DNA of 64,000 nt. Source: Rudanella paleaurantiibacter (GTDB taxonomy: Bacteria; Bacteroidota; Bacteroidia; Cytophagales; Spirosomataceae). The notes beneath the pieces are model-generated. The model ran no database searches and had not been told where the DNA came from. It was given only the letters and a program-made list of their open reading frames with translations. Below, piece after piece: positions 32,364 through 42,271 of this stretch. Position 1 is the first letter of the stretch, and each line of letters starts with the position of its first letter. The stretch is from assembly GCF_009184635.1 (NCBI RefSeq), contig NZ_WELI01000003.1, forward strand, positions 248,001 through 312,000, given 5' to 3'. Both the position numbers and the translations under genes were made by a program.

Positions 32364-34949
32364 ATGAGGGAATTACTGGATCAGCTTCGCGCCGTCTGGG
32401 AGGCTATCGGCCTATTTTATCGCCGGACCAAGCGCAAGTTGGCCCGTCTTGTGCGCCGGGGAGCCTCGGCTACGTTGGGCGAGGAACGAACAGAGCAAGT
32501 TTACGAGCGATATAATCGGCTAAAAGAACGTCGGGAGGCCTTACGCGAGCGTCGGCGGGAAGTCGTTGGGCGGTACATTGATCGCGAAGCCGCTTATTAC
32601 CCCTACCTCCGGCGGGCGTGGCACGTGTTTACGTACGGTCTGCTGGCAACCGCCCTGTATATTTTCGTTCTGGAAACCAATTTCTTATGGCTCACAGGGG
32701 AGATGCCTAGCATTGAAGAGCTAAAGAATCCGAAACTGAACCAATCGTCGGAGATTTATACCCTCGACCGGAAGCTAATCGGCAAGTTCTACACCGAAAA
32801 TCGTACGCCAATCAAGTACGAGAATATTCCGAAACCCCTTATCAACGCCCTGGTTGCTACCGAAGATGCTCGTTTTTACGATCACATGGGTATTGATGTT
32901 CGGGCATTGGGGCGGGCCGCGGCCAGTTTTGGACGCGACGGCGGTGGGTCGACTATTACGCAGCAGTTGGCTAAAAACCTGTTTAAGACCCGCCGGAAAA
33001 ACAATAGCGGGCTGCTGAACAAAATCCCGTTTATCCGGAAAATCATTTATAAATCGAAAGAGTGGCTCATGGCCATTAAGCTGGAGCGTAACTTTTCGAA
33101 AGACGAAATCATTACCTATTATTTCAATACGGTTGATTTTGGCAGCAACGCCTTCGGCCTGAAAACAGCCGCCCGGATTTTCTTCAACAAAGCGCCCGAC
33201 AGCCTTAATGTGCAGGAAGGAGCCGTATTGGTTGGGCTTCAGAAAGCAACGACTTCGTATAACCCGTTGCGGAACCCCGACCGCTCGCGCGAGCGCCGGA
33301 ATGTGGTTCTGGGTCAGATGGCAAAGTATAAGTACCTGACCAAAGCTGAGGCCGACTCAATTATGCAGTTGCCGCTCCGCACCGACTACACCCCCGAAAA
33401 CCCCTATGCCGGCCCGGCGAGTTATCTCAAAAACGCCGTTATGGACTTTGTGAAGAAATGGGGCGATGAGAACGGTTATGACCTCTACACGGATGGGCTT
33501 CGGATTGTAACGACTATCGACTCGCGGATGCAAACCTATGCCGAGGAGGCAACCGCCGAGAAAATGAAGACGCTCCAGCGCACATTTGACAACCATTGGC
33601 GTGGCCGCAACCCGTGGATTGACGAAGAAGGCAACGAGATTCCGGGCTTCATTGATTCGGTGGCCAAACGAACAGATCGGTATCGCTCATTGGCTCGCCG
33701 TTTTCGCGATCAGCCCGACTCCATCAACTACTACATGAAGGAGAAGAAATTCAAGATGAAGGTCTTCGACTGGGGAGAGAAAGGCGAGCGCGAGACAGAA
33801 ATGACCCCCTATGATTCCATTGCCTACTATAAACGCTTTTTGCAGGCAGGCATGGTGGCTATGGACCCTCACAACGGGCACATTCGGGCGTGGGTTGGTG
33901 GCCTCGATTACGACTATTTCAAGTACGACCATGTGAAGCAGGGCCGCCGTCAGCCGGGTTCAACCTTCAAACCGTTTGTGTACTGCGCGGCTATCGACGA
34001 TGCCAATTCAAACCTGAGCCCCTGCGACCGTATCCGCGACAAGCCATTCCAAAAAGAGTATCGCGAAAACGGCGAAGACAAGGTATGGGAGCCCAAAAAC
34101 TCGACCGGCTCGTTTTCGTATTCCAACATGACCCTGCGCCGGGCTATGGCCCGGTCGATCAACTCGATTACGGCCCAACTTACCGATGACATTGGTCCCG
34201 AAAAAGTGGCCGCTTACGCGCACAAACTGGGGATTAAAAGTCGGTTGGCCGCAGTGCCATCTATCGGACTGGGTTCGTCGGATGTGTCGTTGTATGAATT
34301 GGTTAACGCCTATTGTACCTTCCCCAACGGCGGGCAGCACGTAGACCCGCTCATTGTTGATAGTATCGAAGACCGCAACGGGAATCCGATTGCCAAATTT
34401 ACGGCCAATCAGGAGCGGGTTATCAGCGAAGAGTCGGCGTTTCTGATGATGTTTATGCTACAGGGTGGCTTGCAGGAGCCGGGTGGCACATCGCAAAACC
34501 TCTGGTCATTCAATATCTTTAAGAACAACCATCAGATGGGTGGCAAAACCGGAACCACCTCCAATAACTCCGACGGCTGGTTTGTGGGCGTTTCCGACAA
34601 ACTCGTTATTGGGGCCTGGGTTGGGGGCGACGACCGGAGTATTCACTTCCGATCCACGGATCTGGGTGAGGGTGCTAAAACAGCGTTGCCGATTGTCGGG
34701 CGGTTCCTGGAAAAGGTATACGCCGACAAAGCGTTTAAAGACCTACAGGGCCCTTTCCCGAAGCCGTCGGTACCAATTACCAAAGAGTACCTCAACTGTA
34801 GCTATGACTACGACGAGAGTGAGTCGACAGATGCGGATTCGACAGACGTAGACCCAAGCCTGCTCGATTCGACATTTACACCCACTCCGGCACCTACCCC
34901 CGAACCCGTCGCACCACCCGATACCACAGGGAGTACGGGAGGGCGCTAG
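32364..34949 (+). CDS. Penicillin-binding protein 1A (bifunctional)
   Basis: 861 aa. A long basic cytosolic N-terminus (about 1-85, Arg-rich with a coiled coil) precedes one membrane helix (about 90-110). The GT51 transglycosylase follows with EDARFYDHMGID (catalytic Glu about 167) and GGGSTITQQLAKNLF. The transpeptidase domain has SxxK in GSTFK (S about 533), SxN in ARSINSI and KTG in GGKTGTTSNNSDGWFVG (about 728). A Pro/Thr-rich tail ends the protein. It polymerises and cross-links peptidoglycan from the inner membrane. It has its own -7 element and a terminator after it. Confidence 0.95.
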   Translation: MRELLDQLRAVWEAIGLFYRRTKRKLARLVRRGASATLGEERTEQVYERYNRLKERREALRERRREVVGRYIDREAAYYPYLRRAWHVFTYGLLATALYIFVLETNFLWLTGEMPSIEELKNPKLNQSSEIYTLDRKLIGKFYTENRTPIKYENIPKPLINALVATEDARFYDHMGIDVRALGRAAASFGRDGGGSTITQQLAKNLFKTRRKNNSGLLNKIPFIRKIIYKSKEWLMAIKLERNFSKDEIITYYFNTVDFGSNAFGLKTAARIFFNKAPDSLNVQEGAVLVGLQKATTSYNPLRNPDRSRERRNVVLGQMAKYKYLTKAEADSIMQLPLRTDYTPENPYAGPASYLKNAVMDFVKKWGDENGYDLYTDGLRIVTTIDSRMQTYAEEATAEKMKTLQRTFDNHWRGRNPWIDEEGNEIPGFIDSVAKRTDRYRSLARRFRDQPDSINYYMKEKKFKMKVFDWGEKGERETEMTPYDSIAYYKRFLQAGMVAMDPHNGHIRAWVGGLDYDYFKYDHVKQGRRQPGSTFKPFVYCAAIDDANSNLSPCDRIRDKPFQKEYRENGEDKVWEPKNSTGSFSYSNMTLRRAMARSINSITAQLTDDIGPEKVAAYAHKLGIKSRLAAVPSIGLGSSDVSLYELVNAYCTFPNGGQHVDPLIVDSIEDRNGNPIAKFTANQERVISEESAFLMMFMLQGGLQEPGGTSQNLWSFNIFKNNHQMGGKTGTTSNNSDGWFVGVSDKLVIGAWVGGDDRSIHFRSTDLGEGAKTALPIVGRFLEKVYADKAFKDLQGPFPKPSVPITKEYLNCSYDYDESESTDADSTDVDPSLLDSTFTPTPAPTPEPVAPPDTTGSTGGR

Positions 34950-34970
34950 CCGTAAACAAACGCATCCATC

Positions 34971-35006
34971 AAAAAGGGATTTGGCCACGAGCCAAATCCC
35001 TTTTTC
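34971..35006 (+). terminator. Terminator after the PBP1A gene
   Basis: 15-bp perfect stem (34971-34985 with 34991-35005) with A5/T5 ends. Confidence 0.9.
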
Positions 35007-35066
35007 TTTACCTGCTTTGCCCTAAAAAGCATCGGGGGAGACCCGACAGATACGGCGTCGATATGG

Positions 35067-35074
35067 TAAATTTG
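35067..35074 (+). promoter_or_regulatory. Bacteroidota -7 element at the dinB start
   Basis: TAAATTTG ends only 4 bases before the dinB ATG (35079), so transcription would start at or inside the start codon if this element is used. Confidence 0.4.
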
Positions 35075-35078
35075 TGTA

Positions 35079-36161
35079 ATGCCTGCCCCTTCGTCACCGA
35101 TTCGCAAGATTATCCATATCGATATGGACGCCTTTTACGCGTCGGTGGAGCAACGCGACAACCCCGAACTCCGGGGCAAACCTGTTGCGGTGGGCGGTTC
35201 GCGGGCACGCGGAGTGGTAGCCGCTGCCAGTTATGAAGCGCGTACCTTCGGCGTGCGGTCGGCGATGGCATCGGTTACGGCCATCCGCAAATGCCCCGAC
35301 CTCATTTTTGTAAAACCACGTTTTGAGGTTTACAAGGCCGTTTCGGCCCAAATCCGGGCGGTTTTTGCTGAATACACCCACCTGATTGAGCCGCTTTCGC
35401 TCGATGAGGCCTATCTCGACGTAACTGAAAACCGGGCCGGGCTGGCGTCAGCCACGGAGATTGCCCGGCAGATCAAAGCTAAAATTCGGGAAACCACCCA
35501 ACTAACGGCTTCCGCCGGGGTTTCGTACAACAAATTTCTGGCGAAGCTCGCATCTGACCACCGCAAGCCCGATGGATTGTTTGTGATTAAGCCCGCCGAT
35601 GGCCCCCGCTTTGTTGAATCCTTACCTGTGGGAACGTTTCACGGGATTGGGCGTGTAACAGCCGGTAAGATGAACGCACTCGGCATTTTTACCGGTCTCG
35701 ATCTGCGGCAACAATCGGAGGAGTTTCTGACCCGGCACTTCGGCAAGGCAGGCCACCATTATTACCATATCGCACGCGGTATCGACGAGCGGGCCGTCAA
35801 CCCCGACCGGGTTCGAAAATCGGTTGGCTCCGAAAACACGTTTGAAACCGACCTCTCAACCGAGCAGGCTCTCGTCGAGGGGCTTCAACCGTTGATCGAC
35901 GATGTGTGGGCGTACTGCCAACATCGGCAAATTGGCGCTCGCACGGTTACGCTAAAGGTGAAATACGCCGATTTCCAGCAGATTACCCGCAGCCGAACGA
36001 TATCCACTGTTCTACCCGACCGCACCACGCTCGAACGGATTTGCCAGGAACTACTCCAATCTATTCTGCCCGTCACACAGGGCGTTCGGCTATTGGGTGT
36101 ATCCTTATCCACCCTTTCCGACGAAACCAGTACCCCAAACCGACAGCTCACCCTATTTTGA
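35079..36161 (+). CDS. dinB: DNA polymerase IV (Y family)
   Basis: 360 aa, error-prone translesion polymerase. Catalytic acids are D15 in HIDMDAFYASVEQ and D109/E110 in SLDEAYLD. Palm, finger and thumb (SAGVSYNKFLAKLASDHRKPDG, the HhH-type FHGIGRVTAGKMNALGI) and the little-finger domain follow. The protein ends in QLTLF, a good C-terminal beta-clamp-binding motif. ATG start lies directly beside a -7 element. It is monocistronic. No LexA-type operator is seen. Confidence 0.95.
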   Translation: MPAPSSPIRKIIHIDMDAFYASVEQRDNPELRGKPVAVGGSRARGVVAAASYEARTFGVRSAMASVTAIRKCPDLIFVKPRFEVYKAVSAQIRAVFAEYTHLIEPLSLDEAYLDVTENRAGLASATEIARQIKAKIRETTQLTASAGVSYNKFLAKLASDHRKPDGLFVIKPADGPRFVESLPVGTFHGIGRVTAGKMNALGIFTGLDLRQQSEEFLTRHFGKAGHHYYHIARGIDERAVNPDRVRKSVGSENTFETDLSTEQALVEGLQPLIDDVWAYCQHRQIGARTVTLKVKYADFQQITRSRTISTVLPDRTTLERICQELLQSILPVTQGVRLLGVSLSTLSDETSTPNRQLTLF

Positions 36162-36299
36162 GGGTATTACTCCAAATACGCAGAACCGATTTGGCCGGTT
36201 AGCTTGCCTTAGCTCCTTCCTGCACACCTATTTTTCACCAAGCAGGCAATCCAAACTATAATATTAAATAATTTTCATTTATTGTTATAATTCCTCACT

Positions 36300-36307
36300 T
36301 ACTTTTG
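36300..36307 (+). promoter_or_regulatory. Bacteroidota -7 element of the second ECF gene
   Basis: TACTTTTG followed by CA in an AT-rich leader, 50 bases before the ATG at 36357. Confidence 0.45.
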
Positions 36308-36356
36308 CATCCATTGTATCTATCGAATTACTCTATACGCCAATCTGCTGAGAAGC

Positions 36357-36962
36357 ATGACCCCAACAACCCCCTCATCCAGTATTCGAATACGTTCAGC
36401 AGAGCGCTCCTACAAACAACTCCCTGACGGTGATTTAATCCGACTGGCCCTGGCTACGGCCGATACCCGATACCTGAATACGCTATACACCCGGCAGTAC
36501 AGGCCAGTTTACAACACGTGCTTATACTGGCTGAAGGACCCGGACTCCGCAGCCGACTGCACGCAGGAGGTTCTGATAAAAGTGTTCCAAAACCTTAGCT
36601 CGTTTGAACATCAGAGCAGTTTCTCGACCTGGATTAATGCCGTAACGCGCAATCATTGCACCGATATCCTACGCCGTCAGCAGCGGCAACCGGGTCACTC
36701 TAGTTTAAATGAGGCTTTTCTGGAAACCGAACCGGGCCACTGGATAGCGCCAGCCGATACAAGTGAAGACCTCTGGTTTTACCTTCGTTACCTTAAACCC
36801 GACGACCGGCAAATACTTCACCTGAAATACGAAGACGACATTAAAACGGAAGATCTGGCTAAACATCTCGGTATCACGGTGAGTGCCGCCAAGATGCGGC
36901 TCAACCGTGCCCGCACCCGCCTTAAAGCACTTTACGAACGCGTAAACATGGGTATGCCTTGA
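36357..36962 (+). CDS. ECF RNA polymerase sigma factor (second)
   Basis: 201 aa. Region 2 (NTLYTRQYRPVYNTCLYWLKDPDSAADCTQEVLIKVFQNLSSF, FSTWINAVTRNHCTDILRR) and region 4 (RQILHLKYEDDIKTEDLAKHLGITVSAAKMRLNRARTRLK) are both present. Cysteines near region 2 (NTC, ADC, NHC) are unusual in number. No anti-sigma gene is adjacent; the next gene, 55 bases on, is a sugar-acid dehydratase, possibly co-transcribed. Target regulon unknown. Confidence 0.9.
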   Translation: MTPTTPSSSIRIRSAERSYKQLPDGDLIRLALATADTRYLNTLYTRQYRPVYNTCLYWLKDPDSAADCTQEVLIKVFQNLSSFEHQSSFSTWINAVTRNHCTDILRRQQRQPGHSSLNEAFLETEPGHWIAPADTSEDLWFYLRYLKPDDRQILHLKYEDDIKTEDLAKHLGITVSAAKMRLNRARTRLKALYERVNMGMP

Positions 36963-36987
36963 CCCAAATGCCCTTTATGCAGGCAGA

Positions 36988-37007
36988 GAGTTCCCCTAAT
37001 GGAACTC
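36988..37007 (+). terminator. Weak hairpin before the IlvD-type gene
   Basis: 7-bp stem GAGTTCC/GGAACTC around CCTAAT, followed only by GGTTT. It may be a weak terminator or leader structure between the sigma gene and the dehydratase. Confidence 0.35.
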
Positions 37008-37017
37008 GGTTTAACGT

Positions 37018-38724
37018 ATGCCCCTCCGCTCCCATGATTGGTTTGGCCGCACCGGTAAAGACGGCTTCATCTACCGTGCCTGGATGAAAAATCAGGGCTT
37101 CCCGCATCACCTCTTCGAAGGCAAGCCCGTCATTGGTATCTGCAATACATTTTCGGAATTTACCCCTTGTAATGCGCACTTCCGCGAACTGGCCGAAGCC
37201 GTGAAGCGGGGCGTGTGGGAAGCAGGCGGCTTTCCACTCGAATTCCCGGTTATGTCGCTCGGCGAGTGTCAGATCAAACCCACAGCGATGCTTTTCCGCA
37301 ACCTGGCCAGTATGGATGTGGAGGAGAGCATTCGGGGAAACTCGATCGACGGGGTAATTCTGCTCTGCGGTTGCGACAAAACAACGCCCTCGCTTGTGAT
37401 GGGTGCCTGTAGCGTCGACCTACCCACGATTGTGCTGTCGGGTGGTCCCATGCTGGCCGGCCGGTATCAGGGCCGCAAAATCGGCACGTCAGACCTGTGG
37501 CGTTTTGCGGAAGATTTCAAAACGGGCAAAATGTCGCAGAAGGAGTTTGTGGAAGCGGAAGCCTGTATGGCCCGCAGTCAGGGTCACTGCGCCGTTATGG
37601 GCACTGCCAGCACGATGGCAGCCATGGTTGAGTCGCTGGGCTTAGCACTTCCCGATAATGCAACGATTCCGGCTTCCGACTCGCGCCGGAAAGTGCTGGC
37701 GCACCTGACCGGGATGCGGGCCGTTGAGCTGGCGAAACAAAACATTAAGCCATCGGATATTCTGACGCGGCAGGCGTTCGAAAATGCCATTATGGTCAAT
37801 GCCGCGCTCGGTGGTTCTACCAACTTTATTATTCACCTGATGGCTATTGCCGGCCGTATCGGGGTGGACTTGTCGCTGGATGATTTCGATACTCTGTCGG
37901 CTAAAATACCGCTATTGGCTAACCTACAGCCGTCGGGTGAACACTTTGTAGAAGACCTGTTTTACGCCGGAGGCCTACCTGCCATTATCCGGGAGTTACG
38001 ATCAGTTCTCAACAACGACGCCATGACCATCAACGGGTATTCGCTTGGCGAAAACTGCGCCGAGGCACAGTGCCACGACCGTTCGGTGATTGCCAGTATC
38101 GATGAACCGTTTAAACCGGAGTCGGGTGTGGCGGTGCTTCGGGGGAACCTCTGCCCCAACGGGGCCGTCCTGAAACCATCGGCAGCAAGCCCCGAACTCA
38201 TGCAGCACACAGGCCGGGCGGTGGTGTTTGAAAACATCGACGATTACAAGGCCCGCATCGACGACCCCGACCTTGATGTCGACCCCTCGTGCGTACTGGT
38301 ACTCAAAAACGTAGGGCCACGCGGGTATCCGGGTATGCCCGAAGTTGGGAATATGCAGCTGCCCGCCAAAATTCTGGCGCAGGGTGTTCACGACATGGTG
38401 CGTATTTCAGACGGCCGCATGAGTGGTACTGGCTTCGGCACGGTGGTACTGCACGTGTCGCCCGAAGCCGCCGTGGGCGGAAACCTCGCCTTTGTACAGG
38501 ATGGCGACCTCATCACGCTGGACGTTGAAAACCGCCGGTTGCACCTGCACGTATCGGACGAAGAGCTGGCTGGTCGGCTGGCTCGTTTCAAACCGATTGA
38601 TCTGGGATACAACCGGGGTTATGTCAACCTGTACATCCGGCACGTAACGCAAGCCCACGAGGGTGCCGACCTCGACTTTCTGCGCGGCTCATCGGGCAGT
38701 GTGGTCAAACGCGATAGTCATTAA
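37018..38724 (+). CDS. IlvD/Edd-family dehydratase, probably for a sugar acid (pentonate)
   Basis: 568 aa. The [2Fe-2S] cysteines are C51 (FTPCNAH), C119 (CGCDKTTPS) and C191 (GHCAVMGTAST); the Mg site and terminal DLDFLRGSSG follow. The N-terminal block HDWFGRTGKDG...WMKNQGFPHHLF and the end ADLDFL match the L-arabinonate/D-xylonate dehydratase branch as I remember it much better than biosynthetic IlvD, so the substrate is likely an aldonic acid rather than dihydroxy-isovalerate. It removes water to give a 2-keto-3-deoxy acid, in the cytosol. No other branched-chain or pentose gene is beside it. Confidence 0.85.
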   Translation: MPLRSHDWFGRTGKDGFIYRAWMKNQGFPHHLFEGKPVIGICNTFSEFTPCNAHFRELAEAVKRGVWEAGGFPLEFPVMSLGECQIKPTAMLFRNLASMDVEESIRGNSIDGVILLCGCDKTTPSLVMGACSVDLPTIVLSGGPMLAGRYQGRKIGTSDLWRFAEDFKTGKMSQKEFVEAEACMARSQGHCAVMGTASTMAAMVESLGLALPDNATIPASDSRRKVLAHLTGMRAVELAKQNIKPSDILTRQAFENAIMVNAALGGSTNFIIHLMAIAGRIGVDLSLDDFDTLSAKIPLLANLQPSGEHFVEDLFYAGGLPAIIRELRSVLNNDAMTINGYSLGENCAEAQCHDRSVIASIDEPFKPESGVAVLRGNLCPNGAVLKPSAASPELMQHTGRAVVFENIDDYKARIDDPDLDVDPSCVLVLKNVGPRGYPGMPEVGNMQLPAKILAQGVHDMVRISDGRMSGTGFGTVVLHVSPEAAVGGNLAFVQDGDLITLDVENRRLHLHVSDEELAGRLARFKPIDLGYNRGYVNLYIRHVTQAHEGADLDFLRGSSGSVVKRDSH

Positions 38725-38730
38725 TAACGA

Positions 38731-38819
38731 ACAGTGATCAACGAACAGTGAACAGCCAACAGTAAATAGATATTTGTCAGCTGTTCATTGTTCACTGTTC
38801 ATTGTTCGTTGATCACTGT
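38731..38819. repeat. Intergenic inverted word-repeat (GAACAGTGAACA type)
   Basis: The outer 24 bases of the arms (38731-38754 and 38796-38819) pair with one mismatch. Both arms consist of near-copies of GAACAGTGAACAATG. It fills the whole gap between two convergent genes and reaches the stop codon of the minus-strand gene. Confidence 0.8.
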
Positions 38820-41800
38820 CTAGAGTTGCCCCAGCAAGAGCTTGCTAGCGGGGTTAAATTTCACCTGCCCACTCAGACCATAGCGCACCCGTAAGGCACG
38901 CCCCTGATAGCTGGCCGACAGCTCTACCAGATGCCGGATCTCTACCACGTCTGTACTTGTAGGCACCCGGTTCAGCGACCACACGCTCGCGTCGTCCCAC
39001 GCCCCGCTCTTGACCGTATACAACGGTATTGGCTCCTGAAATTCATAAGCACCCATATCAATACGGCCGTTCGCAAACCGGGGGTTACCGGCCAGATCGG
39101 TAGTGCCAACGGTAGCAGAAGTTGTTGCCGGGTCACCCGCATTGATAGCCGCTGATACTCCATCAAGCCTAAGATCAGTTGTTGACACGAAGGGCGATGA
39201 GCTGGTAGTCAAATTATTAGTACCTGTAAAATTAGTAACACCTGTTTCGAAGAGGCAGTAACGTGCGGTCATTGAACTACCATCTTCACTTCCCAATGCC
39301 CTATCTCCGCCATTTGCAAAAAGGACACAATTGATGAGATAGGATAGACCACTGAAACGATATACTGCCCACCCAGCATAACTACTCACGTTTCCATAAA
39401 AAGTGCAGTTCGATACAGATACACTTGTAGAAGCCGTATATATACCTCCACCGTAAATAGCTGTATTAGACTGAAATGTACTATTAATTATTGTAGAGGG
39501 ACTTTTGTCTAGGTATAGTCCACCACCAAATGAAACAGTAGCAGATCCGTTATCCTTAAACACACATTGATTTATTGTCAGACTATTTTCACCAATATGC
39601 GCAACTCCGCTACCACCAGCGTTAGCTCTGTTTTCGAGGAATTTACAATTAATTAGAGCGAGGTTAGTATTCTGGCTAAACATCCCTCCTCCTAAACTGG
39701 ATATAAAGTTAATAGCGAGATTACCTGAGAAAACACAATTGGATAGGGTCAATCGGCAATTGGTATTGTACATCCCTGCTCCGCGCCCTGAGTTTCTTAT
39801 GAAGGAGCAGTTTGCATAGTTTATGTTACTATTTAAATTATAAATACCACCCCCGATAGACGCCGAGTTACTTTGAAACACACAGTTTGTGATAGTAGGT
39901 GCCACATTCACATTATACATACCACCGCCATACGTAAACTCTCCACTTCCATTTGCATTACCACCCGTAACTACAAACCCATCCAATACCGCTGTATTAT
40001 TCAGACTCAAGCTCGCAGGATTATTGATAACGTGGAAGCTATTATCGGTGTTACTACCCTCCTGACCAATATCCCCGCTCAGGGTAGTTGTAAAGCTGCC
40101 GGGGTTACGACTGGCGAAAAGGGGATCACCCGAAGCCGAAAAACCGCCGTAAATGGCCACCCCGTTTTTCATGCTAAAACTAACCGTTCGGGCCGTTGTG
40201 CTAGTTGGCTTATACGTACCAGCAGCTACCCAGACCTGCTGCGTCCCGACGGCATCGATCATTTGCTGCAAATCGGCCGAGGCATTGGCCCAACTACTGC
40301 CGTCGCCCCGACCAACTGCTACCGCTCGCACGTACCGGATAGGCTGTGCCAACACGGCCAATGTGTAAACCGGGCTGGTAGGCACACAACCTCTGGCGTT
40401 CACGATTTGTACCGACAACGAAAAGCTACCCGCTTGTGTAGGCGTGCCACTCAGCGTTCCCGATACTGACAGGTTTAGGCCAGGGGGTAAACTCCCGCTC
40501 AACATGGAATAATTGTAAGGGCCGCTGTCTCCGCCTGTTGTTACAAAAGTTTGGCTAAACGGAATCCCCTGAATGGCCGTACTGACAATTGGAGTGCTGA
40601 CCGTGAGCAGGTCTCCCTGATACTCGTACGCCCCAAGATCAATCGGGCCACCATTGTACCGACGACTATTTTCAGCCAAATCCGACATAGGTCCACCAGC
40701 AGTTGTATAAGCCCCGCTATTACCCGCATTAATTGCGGGCGAACAATCATTAAGTCGCAGATCAGTTGCTGATAAAAAGGGGAAAGTAGTGGTCGTGATG
40801 TTATTAGTACCGGTGAAACTGGTCACGCCGGTTTGTATCAACGAATATTGAACAGTTGTTACACTTCCGCTCTCATTACTAATTACGTCACCTACGCCTG
40901 AATCAAACAAAATGCAGTTGGTCAAGGTCGGCATACTGTTGAAACTGGCTAATGAAAGACCTCTAGTACTGGCTGTGTTTCCCTGAAAACTACAATTTAT
41001 CAGTACAGGGCTACTGTCTGTATTCCCGAGCCCCCCACCTCGGCTTGCCGAGTTCCCCCGCAGTATCGCATTGATTACAGTTGGGCTACTTCGAAAATTA
41101 AATATTCCTGCACCCGTTTGAGCTGAGTTTATTATAAAGCTACAATTAGTAAATGTAGGGCTACAATTTGAATTGGTCAGCCCTCCTCCGGCAGACAAAG
41201 CTAGGTTACCCTGAAAAAGACAGTTGGACACAGTGGGGGTACTACCCTCATTGTACATTCCTCCGCCAAACCCCTGAGTGGCCGTGTTACCAATGAATAC
41301 GCAACTTTGTATTGTTGGGTTACTGGTTATGTTATAAATACCCCCACCACCATTAATCGACTGATTCTCCAGGAACGTAATATTTGTCAATGCAGGGCTG
41401 GAAGCTTCATTATAGATTCCGCCACCATACACCTGAGACAAATTACCCCGGAAGTGGCAGTTGGTCAGCGTTGGGTTACTATTTACATTATACACACCAC
41501 CGCCCCCAAATGTCTGACCTAAGTTTTCCTGAAAGAGGCAGCTGGTCAGAATTGGATTGCTATTAGAATTGTACATCCCGCCCCCCCCATCAAAAGCAGA
41601 ATTGCCAGAAAACACACAATTAGCAACCGATGGGCTGCTCCGACTATTGTATATTCCAGCCCCAAACGTATCATTAGTAACGTTTGCATTCGCCCCAGCA
41701 ATAACAAAACCATCCAAAATGGCAGTACTGTTGAGATTGAAACCCACATTTTTGATTACGTGATAGGAGTTATCTGATGTTAGGGTCGTAGCAAGAGCAC

Positions 41801-42188
41801 CAGATAGGGTTGTACTCGAAGGTTGACCCGTAATAGGGTTAACTGACGGCCGCTGGTTCAGTGCTGTTTCGGTACCGGTAAAGCCACCATAAATGGCCAC
41901 ATTATTGCGCATCTGAAAACTTAGACTCCGATTGGTGTTAGCCGCTCCACCAGGCTTGTAAACCCCTGCTGCTACCCAGACCTGTCCCCCTGTAGCAGTC
42001 AGTGAATTTATGGCGCTTTGCAGATCAGCGGTGGCAGTAGCCCAACTACTTCCACTGCCAGTACCACCCACTTTTACGTAGCGGATTGTCTGCGCCCTAA
42101 CCCAGCCACTACTGATTAGACTGATGCTAAAAACAACCGTAAACACCCAATGGGTTACCCGGCCGGAGACTTGTACACGTGCTCTCAT
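38820..42188 (-). CDS. Secreted beta-helix protein with two choice-of-anchor-Q modules
   Basis: 1122 aa with a signal peptide (about 1-33, ending VRAQ). Two similar modules each start with IRYVKVGG...GSGSSWA-type sequence, continue with VWVAAGVYKP and AIYGGF, and pass into right-handed beta-helix coils of about 27 residues (NCxFxGNxAxxGGGxYN). Each ends in SPAINAG...DLAGN.RF.GG.ID.GAYEFQ, the choice-of-anchor-Q pattern. A putative Ig domain (SGSLPPGLNLSVSGTLSGTPTQAG) separates them. The last 70 residues (SGAWDDASVWSLNRVPTSTDVVEIRH) are a short beta domain. I do not see a typical type IX sorting domain. Probably a surface or secreted adhesin or glycan-binding protein. Preceded by the 59-bp element. 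Confidence 0.85.
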   Translation of the reverse strand: MRARVQVSGRVTHWVFTVVFSISLISSGWVRAQTIRYVKVGGTGSGSSWATATADLQSAINSLTATGGQVWVAAGVYKPGGAANTNRSLSFQMRNNVAIYGGFTGTETALNQRPSVNPITGQPSSTTLSGALATTLTSDNSYHVIKNVGFNLNSTAILDGFVIAGANANVTNDTFGAGIYNSRSSPSVANCVFSGNSAFDGGGGMYNSNSNPILTSCLFQENLGQTFGGGGVYNVNSNPTLTNCHFRGNLSQVYGGGIYNEASSPALTNITFLENQSINGGGGIYNITSNPTIQSCVFIGNTATQGFGGGMYNEGSTPTVSNCLFQGNLALSAGGGLTNSNCSPTFTNCSFIINSAQTGAGIFNFRSSPTVINAILRGNSASRGGGLGNTDSSPVLINCSFQGNTASTRGLSLASFNSMPTLTNCILFDSGVGDVISNESGSVTTVQYSLIQTGVTSFTGTNNITTTTFPFLSATDLRLNDCSPAINAGNSGAYTTAGGPMSDLAENSRRYNGGPIDLGAYEYQGDLLTVSTPIVSTAIQGIPFSQTFVTTGGDSGPYNYSMLSGSLPPGLNLSVSGTLSGTPTQAGSFSLSVQIVNARGCVPTSPVYTLAVLAQPIRYVRAVAVGRGDGSSWANASADLQQMIDAVGTQQVWVAAGTYKPTSTTARTVSFSMKNGVAIYGGFSASGDPLFASRNPGSFTTTLSGDIGQEGSNTDNSFHVINNPASLSLNNTAVLDGFVVTGGNANGSGEFTYGGGMYNVNVAPTITNCVFQSNSASIGGGIYNLNSNINYANCSFIRNSGRGAGMYNTNCRLTLSNCVFSGNLAINFISSLGGGMFSQNTNLALINCKFLENRANAGGSGVAHIGENSLTINQCVFKDNGSATVSFGGGLYLDKSPSTIINSTFQSNTAIYGGGIYTASTSVSVSNCTFYGNVSSYAGWAVYRFSGLSYLINCVLFANGGDRALGSEDGSSMTARYCLFETGVTNFTGTNNLTTSSSPFVSTTDLRLDGVSAAINAGDPATTSATVGTTDLAGNPRFANGRIDMGAYEFQEPIPLYTVKSGAWDDASVWSLNRVPTSTDVVEIRHLVELSASYQGRALRVRYGLSGQVKFNPASKLLLGQL

Positions 42189-42271
42189 AAAGTTGTGTAT
42201 TAAAAACAGGGGGAAACTTCAGTTTCAGCGGTGAATGGTCAAGCATTAATCAGGGCCCATTATCCAGCTAC

